Counted from the first letter of the stretch, positions 8,885-17,516 are shown. The stretch: DNA of 64,000 nt from Paenibacillus rhizosphaerae (GCF_014192015.1 NZ_JACHXJ010000004.1:310001-374000), one strand, 5' to 3'. The notes: generated by a model from the sequence alone, not told the origin. A program made the numbers and translations.

Positions 8885-9256
8885 ATGGCGAAGGTCGAAA
8901 TGAAGGTCGAAGGAATGACGGGCAGTGCCCCGCTCTCCGCTCCCAGTCCTGACAGCTCCTGCGAAGCGGGATGCAGCGAGCGGCACAGCCATCACTCGGA
9001 ACAAACCAAGAACAACTTGATTACTCGTTTGAACCGAATTGAGGGACAGATCCGCGGTGTGAAAGGCCTGATCGAGAAGGATACCTATTGCGATGATGTG
9101 CTGAACCAGATCGCGGCGATCCAATCCGCTCTGAACGGCGTAGGCAAGCTGCTCCTGGAGGGGCATATGAAGAGCTGCGTGGTCGAGCGGATCGAAGCCG
9201 GGGACCATGAAGTGATTGACGAACTGCTGGTTACGGTAAAGAAATTAATGAAATAA
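8885..9256 (+). CDS. csoR: Copper-sensing transcriptional repressor CsoR
   Basis: All-helical repressor that leaves its operator on binding Cu(I), 123 aa. The family core starts near residue 41 (LITRLNRIEGQIRGVKGLIEKD). The three copper ligands are in place: Cys69 in DTYCDD, His94 and Cys98 in GHMKSC. The first 40 residues are an extension beyond the usual ~100-aa family length and hold two Cys and several His (CEAGCSERHSHH), possibly an extra metal site. AAGGAGGTGTCCTC precedes the ATG. It is followed by copZ in the same transcription unit, ending at the terminator at 9584. Confidence 0.94.
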   Translation: MAKVEMKVEGMTGSAPLSAPSPDSSCEAGCSERHSHHSEQTKNNLITRLNRIEGQIRGVKGLIEKDTYCDDVLNQIAAIQSALNGVGKLLLEGHMKSCVVERIEAGDHEVIDELLVTVKKLMK

Positions 9257-9299
9257 TACCTACAAGAGCGCAGAGATTATCCAATTTAAGGAGGAATAT

Positions 9300-9503
9300 A
9301 TGATGAAACAGGTTACGCTTAATGTTCAAGGCATGTCGTGCAACCACTGCGTCAATGCTGTAGAGGGAGCGGTGAAGAATGCCGGCGCCGCAGGCAAGGT
9401 TGACTTGCCGTCCAATACGGTGACGGTAGACTACGATGAGAACAAAGTAAGCCTGGACGCCATTAAGGCAGCGATTGAGGATCAAGGCTACGATGTTGTC
9501 TAA
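9300..9503 (+). CDS. copZ: Copper chaperone CopZ
   Basis: Heavy-metal-associated domain protein of 67 aa that carries Cu(I) to CopA. The MSCNHC motif sits at residues 12-17 after a first strand, and the C-terminal IKAAIEDQGYDVV is the usual family end. AAGGAGG lies 5 bases upstream of ATG 9300; a second ATG follows at once. It lies 43 bases after csoR with no promoter visible between, so it is cotranscribed with csoR. Confidence 0.95.
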   Translation: MMKQVTLNVQGMSCNHCVNAVEGAVKNAGAAGKVDLPSNTVTVDYDENKVSLDAIKAAIEDQGYDVV

Positions 9504-9583
9504 ACATTAGGGCAGGCGGATGTTACGCCTCTAATGCAAATTTCAAAAGCTGGCGGAGGCGAGGGCGTCCTCCGCATATACCT

Positions 9584-9627
9584 GGCAGCGATGCGAATTT
9601 ACGTGATTTGCGGGCGCTGCCTTTTTT
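9584..9627 (+). terminator. Terminator of csoR-copZ
   Basis: GGCAGCG (9584) pairs with CGCTGCC (9615), with further pairing inside the loop, followed by a T run. It separates csoR-copZ from the copA promoter, which begins in the same T run. Confidence 0.8.
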
Positions 9628-9655
9628 GACTCAAGTTTATACCCCGCTAGGGTAT
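9626..9655 (+). promoter_or_regulatory. copA promoter with CsoR operator
   Basis: TTGACT (9626-9631) is followed after 16 bases by a weak -10 (TAGGGT, 9648-9653). ATACCCCGCTAGGGTAT (9639-9655) closely resembles known CsoR boxes and covers the -10, so copA should be controlled separately by CsoR. Confidence 0.85.
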
Positions 9656-9686
9656 GCCACAGACTGGGAAAGGAGAGAACGCGGCC

Positions 9687-12125
9687 ATGGAGCAGCATAT
9701 ACCGGATCAATCGGAGAAACATACGACTCTGCCTATTACGGGAATGACCTGCGCGGCCTGTGCGGCCCGGATCGAGAAGGGGCTCGGCCGGATGGAAGGC
9801 GTCAGCCGGGCGAACGTGAACCTGGCATTGGAGAAGGCCTCCGTTACCTATGATCCGAAGCAGACGAACCTGAAGCAGCTGGAAGACAAAATCGTATCGC
9901 TCGGTTACGGCACGATGAAGGAAACGATGGATTTTGACATTACGGGAATGACCTGCGCGGCCTGCGCGACCCGGATCGAGAAGGGGCTCAGCCGGCTGTC
10001 CGGCGTGACGGAGGCGAATGTCAATCTGGCCCTGGAAACGGCCCGTGTGGAATACATGCCGGGGACGGTGACCGTGCCGGATATGATGCATAAGGTCGAG
10101 CAGCTCGGGTACAAGGCGATTCCGAAGCAGGAAGCCAAGGATACCGCCGAGCTGCGCCGTCAGGAGATCCAGCATAAACGGTGGAAATGGATGATGTCGG
10201 CCATTCTCTCCCTGCCGCTGCTCTGGGCGATGGTAGGCCACTTTTCCTTTACGGCGTGGATTCCAGTGCCTTCGCTGTTCATGAACCCTTGGTTCCAGCT
10301 GATTCTGGCGACGCCCGTACAGTTCATCATCGGCGGGCAGTTCTACGTCGGAGCCTATAAAGCGCTGCGCAATTGGAGCGCCAACATGGACGTGCTGGTT
10401 GCACTGGGCACATCGGCCGCTTATTTTTACAGCCTGTATCTGACGATTGCCTCCGCGGCAATGGGGATGCATCATGGGGTTGAAATGTATTATGAGACGA
10501 GCAGCATTTTGATCACGCTGATTTTGGTGGGTAAATGGTTTGAGGCGCTTGCCAAAGGCCGGTCTTCGGAGGCGATCAAAAGCCTGATGGGGCTGCAGGC
10601 CAAAACGGCGCTCGTCCTGCGGGACGGGAAGGAGATCAGCATCCCGGTCGCGGACGTAGCCGCCGGAGATACCGTAATCGTCCGTCCCGGGGAGAAAATT
10701 CCGGTGGACGGGCGGGTTCTCGAAGGAGCGTCCTCTGTTGATGAGTCCATGCTGACCGGCGAAAGCCTCCCGGTCGAGAAACGGGCCGGGGACAATGTGG
10801 TGGGCGCCACGCTGAACAAGAACGGCGTGCTGCGCATCCGGGCGACGAAGGTCGGCAGCGAGACGGCGCTGGCGCAGATTATCAAGGTCGTGGAGGAGGC
10901 GCAGGGCTCCAAGGCACCGATCCAGCGGATCGCCGACGTCATTTCCGGCATCTTCGTGCCGATCGTGGTCGGTATTGCGATTGTGACCGGGCTGGCTTGG
11001 TACTTCCTTGTGGACCCGGGTCATTTTGCCCCTGCCTTGGAGAAGGCGATCGCGGTGCTCGTCATTGCCTGCCCGTGCGCGCTCGGACTGGCGACGCCGA
11101 CCTCCATCATGGCCGGCTCCGGCCGGGCCGCGGAGTTCGGCATCCTGTTTAAAGGCGGGGAGCATCTGGAGTCGGCACAGGACGTCCAGGTGGTCGTGCT
11201 GGACAAAACCGGCACCGTCACGAGCGGCAAGCCGCAGCTGACGGACGTGGTGCCCGCGCCGCTCATGACCGAGCAGTCGCTGCTGCGGATGACCGCGGCG
11301 GTTGAGAAGCACTCCGAGCATCCGCTGGCGGAAGCCATCGTGGCGGGCGCGCAGGAGCGGAGCAAAGGGCTGCCGCTGCCGGAAGCGAAGGAATTTGCCA
11401 ATCTGCCGGGCTACGGCGTCTCCGCCCGGGTCGACGGCCGCTTCGTGCTGATCGGCACCCGGAAGCTGATGGCCGAACGAGGAGTAGCGCTGGACAGCGC
11501 CCTCCCGGTGATGAACCGGCTCGAGGAGGCCGGGAAGACGGCGATGCTGGTGGCGGTGGACGGCAAATATGCCGGGCTCGTAGCCGTCGCCGATACGATC
11601 AAGGAGACGTCGCGTGAGGCGGTGTCCCGCCTGCAGGAGATGGGCATCGAGGTCGTCATGATCACCGGCGACAACGAGCGGACGGCGCAGGCGATCGCGG
11701 CTCAGGCCGGCATCCGCCGCGTACTGGCGGAGGTGCTGCCGGAAGGCAAGGCCGAGGAAGTGAAGAAGCTGCAGCAGGCCGGCCGCAAGGTGGCGATGGT
11801 CGGGGACGGCATCAACGACGCCCCGGCCCTGGCGACGGCCGATATCGGCATGGCGATCGGCACGGGGACGGACGTGGCGATGGAGGCCGCCGACGTCACC
11901 TTGATGCGTGGCGACTTGAACGCCATCGCCGACGCGATTCTGATGAGCCGCCGGACGATGGGCAACATCAAGCAGAACCTGTTCTGGGCGCTCGCCTACA
12001 ACACGGTCGGCATCCCGATCGCCGCGGCGGGCTTCCTGGCGCCATGGCTGGCCGGCGCCGCGATGGCGTTCAGCTCCGTGTCGGTCGTGCTGAACGCGCT
12101 GCGCCTGCAGCGGGTGAAGCTGTGA
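9687..12125 (+). CDS. copA: Copper-exporting P1B-type ATPase CopA
   Basis: Cu(I) export pump of 812 aa. Two N-terminal metal-binding domains carry GMTCAAC motifs (Cys pairs at 22/25 and 90/93). A transport domain follows with the TGES motif, the CPC metal site at 462-464, the phosphorylated Asp506 in DKTGT, TGDN, and GDGINDAPAL near the end, then two final helices. All catalytic motifs are intact. I chose ATG 9687 because AAGGAGAG lies 10 bases upstream; the longer reading frame would start inside the CsoR operator. GC content is visibly higher than in its neighbours toward the 3' end. Confidence 0.97.
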   Translation: MEQHIPDQSEKHTTLPITGMTCAACAARIEKGLGRMEGVSRANVNLALEKASVTYDPKQTNLKQLEDKIVSLGYGTMKETMDFDITGMTCAACATRIEKGLSRLSGVTEANVNLALETARVEYMPGTVTVPDMMHKVEQLGYKAIPKQEAKDTAELRRQEIQHKRWKWMMSAILSLPLLWAMVGHFSFTAWIPVPSLFMNPWFQLILATPVQFIIGGQFYVGAYKALRNWSANMDVLVALGTSAAYFYSLYLTIASAAMGMHHGVEMYYETSSILITLILVGKWFEALAKGRSSEAIKSLMGLQAKTALVLRDGKEISIPVADVAAGDTVIVRPGEKIPVDGRVLEGASSVDESMLTGESLPVEKRAGDNVVGATLNKNGVLRIRATKVGSETALAQIIKVVEEAQGSKAPIQRIADVISGIFVPIVVGIAIVTGLAWYFLVDPGHFAPALEKAIAVLVIACPCALGLATPTSIMAGSGRAAEFGILFKGGEHLESAQDVQVVVLDKTGTVTSGKPQLTDVVPAPLMTEQSLLRMTAAVEKHSEHPLAEAIVAGAQERSKGLPLPEAKEFANLPGYGVSARVDGRFVLIGTRKLMAERGVALDSALPVMNRLEEAGKTAMLVAVDGKYAGLVAVADTIKETSREAVSRLQEMGIEVVMITGDNERTAQAIAAQAGIRRVLAEVLPEGKAEEVKKLQQAGRKVAMVGDGINDAPALATADIGMAIGTGTDVAMEAADVTLMRGDLNAIADAILMSRRTMGNIKQNLFWALAYNTVGIPIAAAGFLAPWLAGAAMAFSSVSVVLNALRLQRVKL

Positions 12126-12211
12126 GCTCCGCTGCTGGATAGACTTAAGCAGCGGTGGCAAAGGTTATGCCGGTCACTAGTTTTAACTGCATATGCCGTT
12201 ACAACAAATTC

Positions 12212-12255
12212 GCCCGAGGGAACCGGATGAAAGCCGGCCCCTTGGGCTTTTTGCG
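12212..12255 (+). terminator. Terminator of copA
   Basis: GCCCGAGG...CCGG pairs with CCGG...CCTTGGGC, followed by CTTTTTG. It lies 87 bases after the copA stop. Confidence 0.75.
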
Positions 12256-12318
12256 TGTAAATCGTTCCCCCTGGCTACTGAGCAGGATTGATGCCTGGCA
12301 TCATGGGTTTGGGTTCGA

Positions 12319-12702
12319 TCATATTTTAATGTCCGCATGATTCCTTTGGGCTTCGAGCACGTCGTACAGCGCCAATTTATAATTGATTTTATCCAAATTG
12401 CGGTAGAGCTCGGCTATTTTGTGTTCAATATCTCTTTTATGCTGGAGCATCATCGCTTTACGTTCCGAAATGGTGAAATCGCCCGCTTGATACAACTGGA
12501 CATATCTCTGTATCTGTACGATTGGCATGCCCGTTGCCCGAAGTGCGGTAATGAAATGCACCCATTCCAGGTCTTCTTCATCGTATTGGCGTTTTCCGTT
12601 CTCGTCGCGTTTGACATGAGGGAGCAAGCCTTCATTTTCATAGTACCGGAGCGTGGAAGCCGTTATTCCAGTCATCTGCGTGACCTCTTTTATACTGTTC
12701 AT
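12319..12702 (-). CDS. adhR: MerR-family aldehyde-stress regulator AdhR
   Basis: MerR/NmlR-type activator of 127 aa. The winged-helix domain is at the N terminus (IKEVTQMTGITASTLRYYENEGLL), then a dimerisation helix from about residue 75. I chose ATG 12702 because AGAGGAG lies 9 bases upstream and the family starts there; the open frame extends 70 codons further without similarity. The divergent neighbour is AdhA, and both promoters carry the CTTAAAG-N4-CTTTAAG type repeat known for B. subtilis AdhR, which responds to formaldehyde and methylglyoxal. No Cys is present in the coding part I translated, unlike AdhR, which senses through a Cys; this leaves the sensing mechanism open. Confidence 0.85.
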   Translation of the reverse strand: MNSIKEVTQMTGITASTLRYYENEGLLPHVKRDENGKRQYDEEDLEWVHFITALRATGMPIVQIQRYVQLYQAGDFTISERKAMMLQHKRDIEHKIAELYRNLDKINYKLALYDVLEAQRNHADIKI

Positions 12703-12727
12703 TGGATACACTCCTCTGTTTTTGTTG

Positions 12728-12743
12728 TTAAAGTTAACTTTAG
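12728..12743 (-). promoter_or_regulatory. AdhR operator in the adhR leader
   Basis: A perfect 14-base palindrome TAAAGTTAACTTTA (12729-12742) matches the AdhR repeat. On the minus strand it directly follows a TATGCT -10 candidate, so it would cover the adhR transcription start, consistent with autoregulation. Confidence 0.65.
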
Positions 12744-12939
12744 CATAAGTGATGTTCAGAGGTAACTGAAATGAGCCCTGAATAGATAGAATGCCGATGG
12801 GGCAGGCAGCCGGTTGTTGGAAAAAACCGAACGGAATATGAAAAACAGAGGATGTTGAGCGAAATCCGCCTACAGAACTCAGGAATAGTAAGTGTTTATG
12901 CCAAAGAATCATGGTCTCTTAAGTGATGAAAAAATGCCC

Positions 12940-12970
12940 TTGACTTAAAGTGAACTTGAAGATTTATGCT
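12940..12970 (+). promoter_or_regulatory. adhA promoter, MerR type with 19-base spacer
   Basis: TTGACT (12940-12945) and TATGCT (12965-12970) are separated by 19 bases, the overlong spacing that MerR activators correct. The spacer holds CTTAAAGTGAACTTGAAG (12944-12961), an inverted repeat with one mismatch matching the AdhR site. Confidence 0.85.
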
Positions 12971-13023
12971 AAAAATGCAAGCCAATGCAATCCAATTCCA
13001 TGAGTAAGGGAGTAGTGAGAAAG

Positions 13024-14064
13024 ATGTGTACAACACGCGTGCTCAGCGCCCCAGGCGCTAAAGAACCTTTTGAAAAAACAACGATTGAGCGGAGAGAGCT
13101 GCGGCCGGACGACGTTTTAATCGATATTCATTACAGCGGTGTTTGCCATTCGGATATACATAGTGCCTATGCTGAGTGGGGCGGGGGGATATTCCCGATG
13201 GTTCCCGGTCATGAAATTGCCGGCATCGTAGCGGCTGCAGGTTCGGAAGTAACCCGATTTGCGGTGGGTGACCGCGTTGGCGTGGGCTGCTTTGTAGACT
13301 CCTGCGGAGAGTGCGAATACTGCCTCATGGGAGAAGAACAGTATTGCACGAAGGGCGTCGTTCAGACCTATAATTCGCTGGACTATGACGGCAATCCAAC
13401 CTATGGCGGGTACAGCCAAAAGATCGTCGTTACGGAGAGATTCGTCGTCCGGATCCCGGAAGGTCTGGAGCTGAGCGAGGCAAGCCCGCTGCTCTGTGCC
13501 GGCATCACCACGTATTCCCCATTGAAGCATTGGAACGCTGGCCCCGGCAAAAAGGTAGCCATTTTGGGGATGGGCGGGCTCGGCCACCTGGCGATCCAAT
13601 ACGCGCATGCCCTGGGTGCGGAAGTCACGGTTTTGAGCCGGTCCATGGGTAAAAAAGACGAAGCCCAGAGCTTCGGCGCAGACCATTACTTTGCCACCAG
13701 TGATCCGGAGACGTTCAAAGCGCTGGCCGGCCGTTTCGATCTCATCCTGAACACCGTATCCGCGAATCTTGACGTTGACGCGTACCTATCACTCCTTCGC
13801 GTCGATGGTACGCTTGTTAATGTCGGTGCTCCGGGCACACCGGATCAGTACAACGTGTTCTCCTTAATTATAGGCCGCCGCAGCATCGCCGGGTCCCTCG
13901 TAGGCGGCATTCGGGAAACGCAGGAGATGCTTGATTTTTCAGCGGAGCACGGCATTGCCCCTAAAATTGAGGTGATTCGCGCCGACCAAGTCGACGAGGC
14001 TTATGAACGCGTCCTTCGCAGCGACGTGCGGTACCGGTTTGTCATTGATATGGCTACACTGTAA
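13024..14064 (+). CDS. adhA: Zinc-dependent NAD(P) alcohol dehydrogenase AdhA
   Basis: Medium-chain dehydrogenase of the cinnamyl-alcohol/AdhA type, 346 aa, expected to reduce aldehydes. Catalytic zinc ligands are in GVCHSDIH and PGHEIAG; the structural zinc site is the Cys cluster CGECEYC...QYC; the nucleotide-binding loop is GMGGLGHLAIQ. Long stretches such as EQYCTKGVVQTYNSLDYDG agree with my memory of B. subtilis AdhA. I chose ATG 13024, since the family begins at MCTTRVLS; AAGGGAG lies 11 bases upstream. In-frame ATGs at 12985 and 13000 are close to the expected transcript start. Confidence 0.93.
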   Translation: MCTTRVLSAPGAKEPFEKTTIERRELRPDDVLIDIHYSGVCHSDIHSAYAEWGGGIFPMVPGHEIAGIVAAAGSEVTRFAVGDRVGVGCFVDSCGECEYCLMGEEQYCTKGVVQTYNSLDYDGNPTYGGYSQKIVVTERFVVRIPEGLELSEASPLLCAGITTYSPLKHWNAGPGKKVAILGMGGLGHLAIQYAHALGAEVTVLSRSMGKKDEAQSFGADHYFATSDPETFKALAGRFDLILNTVSANLDVDAYLSLLRVDGTLVNVGAPGTPDQYNVFSLIIGRRSIAGSLVGGIRETQEMLDFSAEHGIAPKIEVIRADQVDEAYERVLRSDVRYRFVIDMATL

Positions 14065-14140
14065 ATGAAGCCATGTTTCGATGGGGAACTCGCTCAACAG
14101 ATAACGGGTCGCCATGCGCTTCATGGACGGATGCTCCGAG

Positions 14141-14183
14141 TCCCCGGCAGAGCCTTTGCCACAAGGCCCCTGCCGGGGCTTTG
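14141..14183 (+). terminator. Probable terminator of adhA
   Basis: CCCCGGCAG pairs with CTGCCGGGG across a 19-base loop with inner pairing, followed by CTTTG. The T run is weak. Confidence 0.55.
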
Positions 14184-14192
14184 TGCTGCCGG

Positions 14193-14813
14193 TTACTTTT
14201 GAAGATGCCGGATGGAGGCGAACCCGGTCAGAACGAACCCGCCGTCACTGCCGGACAGGACGGTCGTGATCGAGCATTCCGGCACCAGCTCGCTCTGTCT
14301 GGAGACGAAGGAGGGGTACCAGCGGTTCAGCTCGCTTTCGGGAAAGGCATTGAGCAGAAAATCCGTGATCAGTCCGCCGTGGGTAACCAAGGCGAGATGT
14401 TTGCCCGGATGCTGCAAAGCCTGCTCCAACAGGAGCGATGACAGCCGGTCGCCGGCCTGTCTTGCGGAGTCGCCGACGGGAGGGACATAATCCCGGTCGT
14501 TCGTGCATCGCTCCCACATGCGCACAAACGCTTCAAAGGATTGGCCGGGGAGATCGCCCCAGTTGGCGCGCTCCCTGAGCCGGGCATCCGTATGCACGGG
14601 AAGGCCGGAGGCTTCGGCGATATATCCGGCCGTGTCCGCCGCCCGCCGGAGCGGGCTGGACATAATCGCGGCCAGGGGCAGCCGGCTTAAATGACGGGCC
14701 GTCTGACGGGCCTGCAGCACGCCCTCGGGGGAAAGCGGGACATCACCGATAGCACGGACCTTGGTGCCGTGCCGGACGAGATGAAAGGTAGTGCTTGTGG
14801 CCATCTGATACAT
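14193..14813 (-). CDS. Histidine phosphatase family protein
   Basis: Phosphoglycerate-mutase-like phosphatase of 206 aa. It has the phospho-acceptor motif LVRHG near residue 13, the SSPLRRAADTA segment near residue 55, and the second catalytic His in LVTHGG near residue 148. Substrate is unknown; members act on small phosphoesters or proteins. ATG 14813 has AAGGAGG seven bases upstream; an upstream extension of 22 codons lacks a ribosome site. It is a single gene with an inverted repeat about 90 bases upstream. Confidence 0.85.
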   Translation of the reverse strand: MYQMATSTTFHLVRHGTKVRAIGDVPLSPEGVLQARQTARHLSRLPLAAIMSSPLRRAADTAGYIAEASGLPVHTDARLRERANWGDLPGQSFEAFVRMWERCTNDRDYVPPVGDSARQAGDRLSSLLLEQALQHPGKHLALVTHGGLITDFLLNAFPESELNRWYPSFVSRQSELVPECSITTVLSGSDGGFVLTGFASIRHLQK

Positions 14814-14900
14814 GATGGGACCTCCTTGGCATAGACCGCAAGTGTTACGGTTCAAACCGTTAATGTGATTAATAAACAATAACGAATTTAATATAAATCA

Positions 14901-14920
14901 AATTAGATGTATATCTAATT
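14901..14920. repeat. Perfect 8-4-8 inverted repeat, candidate operator
   Basis: AATTAGATGTATATCTAATT has perfect 8-base arms around GTAT. It lies between the divergent phosphatase and nitroreductase genes in an AT-rich patch. Its binding protein is unknown. Confidence 0.5.
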
Positions 14921-15102
14921 ATATTCTAATGGATTTCTATGAAAAATAGAACAGGGGAAGCCGCAGCGCATCCATTTTTTGAAGTGACGAGGATGGTTTA
15001 TAATAATAGGGTCCGGTGTCTGCCTGTTGCGTATGATTGCAGGCGGGATTCAACCTTGAGACGTCTTGTGAACAACCACTCGCGTTAGGAGATGTATGAC
15101 TG

Positions 15103-15846
15103 ATGAACGAGGTTATATCCTTAATAAAAAACCACCGCTCCATCCGCAAGTTCAAGAATGAACCGGTTACGGAGGAACAGCTGCACGAGATCATTTCTGC
15201 GGCACAGTGCGCTTCCACTTCCAGCAATGTGCAGGCTTACAGCGTCATCGCGGCCACGGACCCGGCCCTGAAGAAGCAGCTGGCCGAATTAGCCGGCAAT
15301 CAGGCCTATATCGAGGAATGCCCGGTGTTTCTGATCTGGTGTGCGGATTTGCACCGTCTGGATCAGGTCACCGGCGGTCACATGGCCGGCCGGGAGTCGT
15401 ACGTGGACTCGACGGAGAATTATATCGTGGCCACGGTCGATGCGGCTTTGGCGGCCCAGACGGCGGCGGTCGCCGCGGAATCGCTCGGGCTGGGCATCGT
15501 CTATATCGGGGGCATCCGCAACCGGATCGCCGAATTATCCGAGCTGCTGAATCTGCCGAAGCTTGTCTACCCGGTATTCGGCATGTGCCTGGGCGTGCCG
15601 GATCAGGAGCCGGGCATTCGTCCGCGGCTGCCGGTGGAGGCGGTCCTGCACCGCAACGGCTACAACGAGGAGCGGATTCAGGAGCCTGTGCAGGCGTATG
15701 ACCAAACGATGCAGCGCTACCTGTCCGAGCGGACCGGCGGCAAGCGGGATACGCCATGGTCGCAGATTATGGCCGATCGTTTGGCCGAGCCGATCCGGCT
15801 GCATATGCGGGAGTTTTTGACCGGGAAAGGCTTTATGAAAAAATAA
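15103..15846 (+). CDS. NADPH-dependent FMN nitroreductase/oxidoreductase (NfrA-like)
   Basis: Flavin oxidoreductase of 247 aa of the NfsA/NfrA type, reducing nitro compounds, quinones or flavins with NADPH. The FMN-contacting start NHRSIRKFKNEPVTEEQL, the AAQCASTSSNVQAYSVIAA segment (about residues 33-52) and the middle GLGIVYIGGIRN segment (about 133-144) are family features, as is the late basic tail. TAGGAGATG lies about 9 bases upstream of the ATG. A TATAAT occurs at 14999 without a good -35. It is a single gene ended by the terminator at 15877. Confidence 0.9.
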   Translation: MNEVISLIKNHRSIRKFKNEPVTEEQLHEIISAAQCASTSSNVQAYSVIAATDPALKKQLAELAGNQAYIEECPVFLIWCADLHRLDQVTGGHMAGRESYVDSTENYIVATVDAALAAQTAAVAAESLGLGIVYIGGIRNRIAELSELLNLPKLVYPVFGMCLGVPDQEPGIRPRLPVEAVLHRNGYNEERIQEPVQAYDQTMQRYLSERTGGKRDTPWSQIMADRLAEPIRLHMREFLTGKGFMKK

Positions 15847-15876
15847 ACCGGCAGCCGCCGAGGCTCGATGATGATG

Positions 15877-15915
15877 AAAAAGAGGCTTACGTCTTTGGAC
15901 GCAAGTCTCTTTTTT
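15877..15915 (+). terminator. Terminator of the nitroreductase gene
   Basis: AAAAGAGGCTTACGTC pairs with GACGCAAGTCTCTTTT (two mismatches) across TTTG, followed by T residues. Confidence 0.82.
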
Positions 15916-16100
15916 GTGCGCCTGATGTGCCAATTTTCCTTTTCCTGGGTAAATAACTTAGGAATGGTGACAAAACCTTCATTCAAAAGTAACGGAGCAG
16001 CCCTTTTATAGACGAGCAGAGGTCTCTATAATGCTTATAATTGCTTATCCCAGCTAAAAGATATATAAATGATCATTTTATGGAAAAGGAGCAGCCATAC

Positions 16101-16907
16101 ATGTGGACAAGATTCAAAACTGTACTGCCGGGATGCTGTATACTTCTGGCATTGGCGGGTTGCACGGAACCGGGAGGCTTGAATGACGGCCTGGGGATGA
16201 CTCCCGCTCCGATCAGTTCCGGCGAGGAGGCAGGAAAGCCTGGCAATGTGGAGAACGGCCATTCATCAGGCGGGGCAGCCGGAGTAACGGAGCAGGGGAG
16301 TAACGCCACTTTTGCCGATCAGATGGAGGCTCTGACGAACACGGGAACCGTGAAAAGCTTGAGCTACTCCCGGCTCACCCAAAAATACGTTTACATCAAA
16401 TCGACGGACAGCAGCAGCTTCGAAGTCTATTTCGGAGATTATCAGGCGAAGACGGAAAAGCTCGTCATCAAGCATACATACAGCGCCAAGGAGTCAAACG
16501 TAACTCTGAGCCCTACCGGGCCATACTTTATCGTCACCCGTGTAACGAGCCGCAATCCCGACCGCTATAAGTCGGAACTTTACTATACCGGAGATTTGAA
16601 ACCCTACGCTGCATTGAACACCTTCGGCGAGCCCAGATGGGACGAGGATGGCGGGCTGATCCGGTCTACGGAATATTTCGATAAGCATCCGAATACGTAC
16701 CAAAGCCAGATCAGCGTGGACTCTTTGAAGGCCGTGCCGGATCCGGACAAGGTGTTCCCTCAGACTGTCACGGTGGTGAAGGGCCCCGAAACGTCCGGGA
16801 AGACCGGCGTCATCTTTAACGTGACCAAAGTGGATAAAAACATGATCTACTATCAGGAGCTGAATCTGGATACCAAACGGATTGAAAACAAGCAGAAGCT
16901 GTATTAA
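16101..16907 (+). CDS. Hypothetical lipoprotein
   Basis: Exported lipoprotein of 268 aa with no family I recognise. The signal peptide ends in lipobox LAGC near residue 21, then a Gly/Ser/Pro-rich linker to about residue 65. The rest is rich in beta strands, with repeated stretches such as YVYIKSTDSSSFEVYFGDYQ and YFIVTRVTSRNPDRYKSELYYT that suggest a propeller-like or sandwich fold. ATG 16101 has AAAAGGAG nine bases upstream; in-frame ATGs at 16041 and 16080 are less well placed. It stands alone and faces a convergent SnoaL gene. Confidence 0.8.
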   Translation: MWTRFKTVLPGCCILLALAGCTEPGGLNDGLGMTPAPISSGEEAGKPGNVENGHSSGGAAGVTEQGSNATFADQMEALTNTGTVKSLSYSRLTQKYVYIKSTDSSSFEVYFGDYQAKTEKLVIKHTYSAKESNVTLSPTGPYFIVTRVTSRNPDRYKSELYYTGDLKPYAALNTFGEPRWDEDGGLIRSTEYFDKHPNTYQSQISVDSLKAVPDPDKVFPQTVTVVKGPETSGKTGVIFNVTKVDKNMIYYQELNLDTKRIENKQKLY

Positions 16908-16985
16908 GGACAGCCGAAGCCGGTGCCGTATATTCCGTTTCTGATGCGCCAATCCGACCCGTAATCATTTTTTTCAACTCAAAAG

Positions 16986-17010
16986 CCGGCGCCCCGCAGC
17001 GGGGCGCCGG
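16986..17010. terminator. GC-rich terminator between convergent genes
   Basis: A perfect 10-base stem CCGGCGCCCC with GGGGCGCCGG and a 5-base loop. On the minus strand it is followed by GCTTTTG, so it mainly serves the SnoaL-VOC unit. Confidence 0.7.
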
Positions 17011-17021
17011 AACATCGGTTT

Positions 17022-17471
17022 CTACTCATGTGCTTCGATCTGCACCGAGCCCGAAAGCGGTGTGGTGTCGAGATATCGGATCTCGTAGACGCGCTCGGCG
17101 AACTTCCAGCCGTCCGCTGTGCGTTGATAGCGGTCATGGTATACGGCGTAGTTCAGTCCACTCCTGCCGTCTTGCAGGCGGGCGAGCTCAGAGATGAAGG
17201 CACGGCCGACGGCTGTATCACCATCGAGTTGGATCGTGCCCGGGTGCGTGGTTTGCACGAAAAAGTCCCACTGGCTTTGCAGCCGCTTGCTCCCGCCGCG
17301 AATCTGCTCCCGGCCGGTGAGTTCAACGCCCGCACCCGGAATCCGCCACACGCCGTCCTCCGTGAACAATGACGCCAGGCGGTCGGGATCCCGCATCATC
17401 ACCGAATCGGTGAACTCGCCGCGCAGCGCTTCGATCTCGAAGCGATCAACAATACTCTGAATGCTGTTCAT
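17022..17471 (-). CDS. SnoaL-like / NTF2-fold protein
   Basis: Small alpha+beta cone-fold protein of 149 aa (SnoaL_4 type). The pattern FTDSVMMRDPDRLASLFTEDGVWRIPG near the start, the YHDRYQRTADGWKFAERVYE segment near residue 115 and the length fit the family, whose members are isomerases, hydratases or ring-hydroxylation subunits. The real substrate is unknown. GAGGAGGAA lies 6 bases upstream of the ATG. It is 45 bases downstream of a VOC gene on the same strand, probably one transcript for metabolism of a small organic compound. Confidence 0.8.
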   Translation of the reverse strand: MNSIQSIVDRFEIEALRGEFTDSVMMRDPDRLASLFTEDGVWRIPGAGVELTGREQIRGGSKRLQSQWDFFVQTTHPGTIQLDGDTAVGRAFISELARLQDGRSGLNYAVYHDRYQRTADGWKFAERVYEIRYLDTTPLSGSVQIEAHE

Positions 17472-17516
17472 TGGTTTTTCCTCCTCTGTATTTGCGGTTT
17501 ACGGCTTTCTGCCCCT

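Noticed and set aside
9543..12161. 872-codon open frame on the minus strand opposite copA
   Set aside because: It mirrors copA, has no ribosome site, no recognisable domain and a composition of Arg, His and Gly typical of a GC-rich shadow frame.
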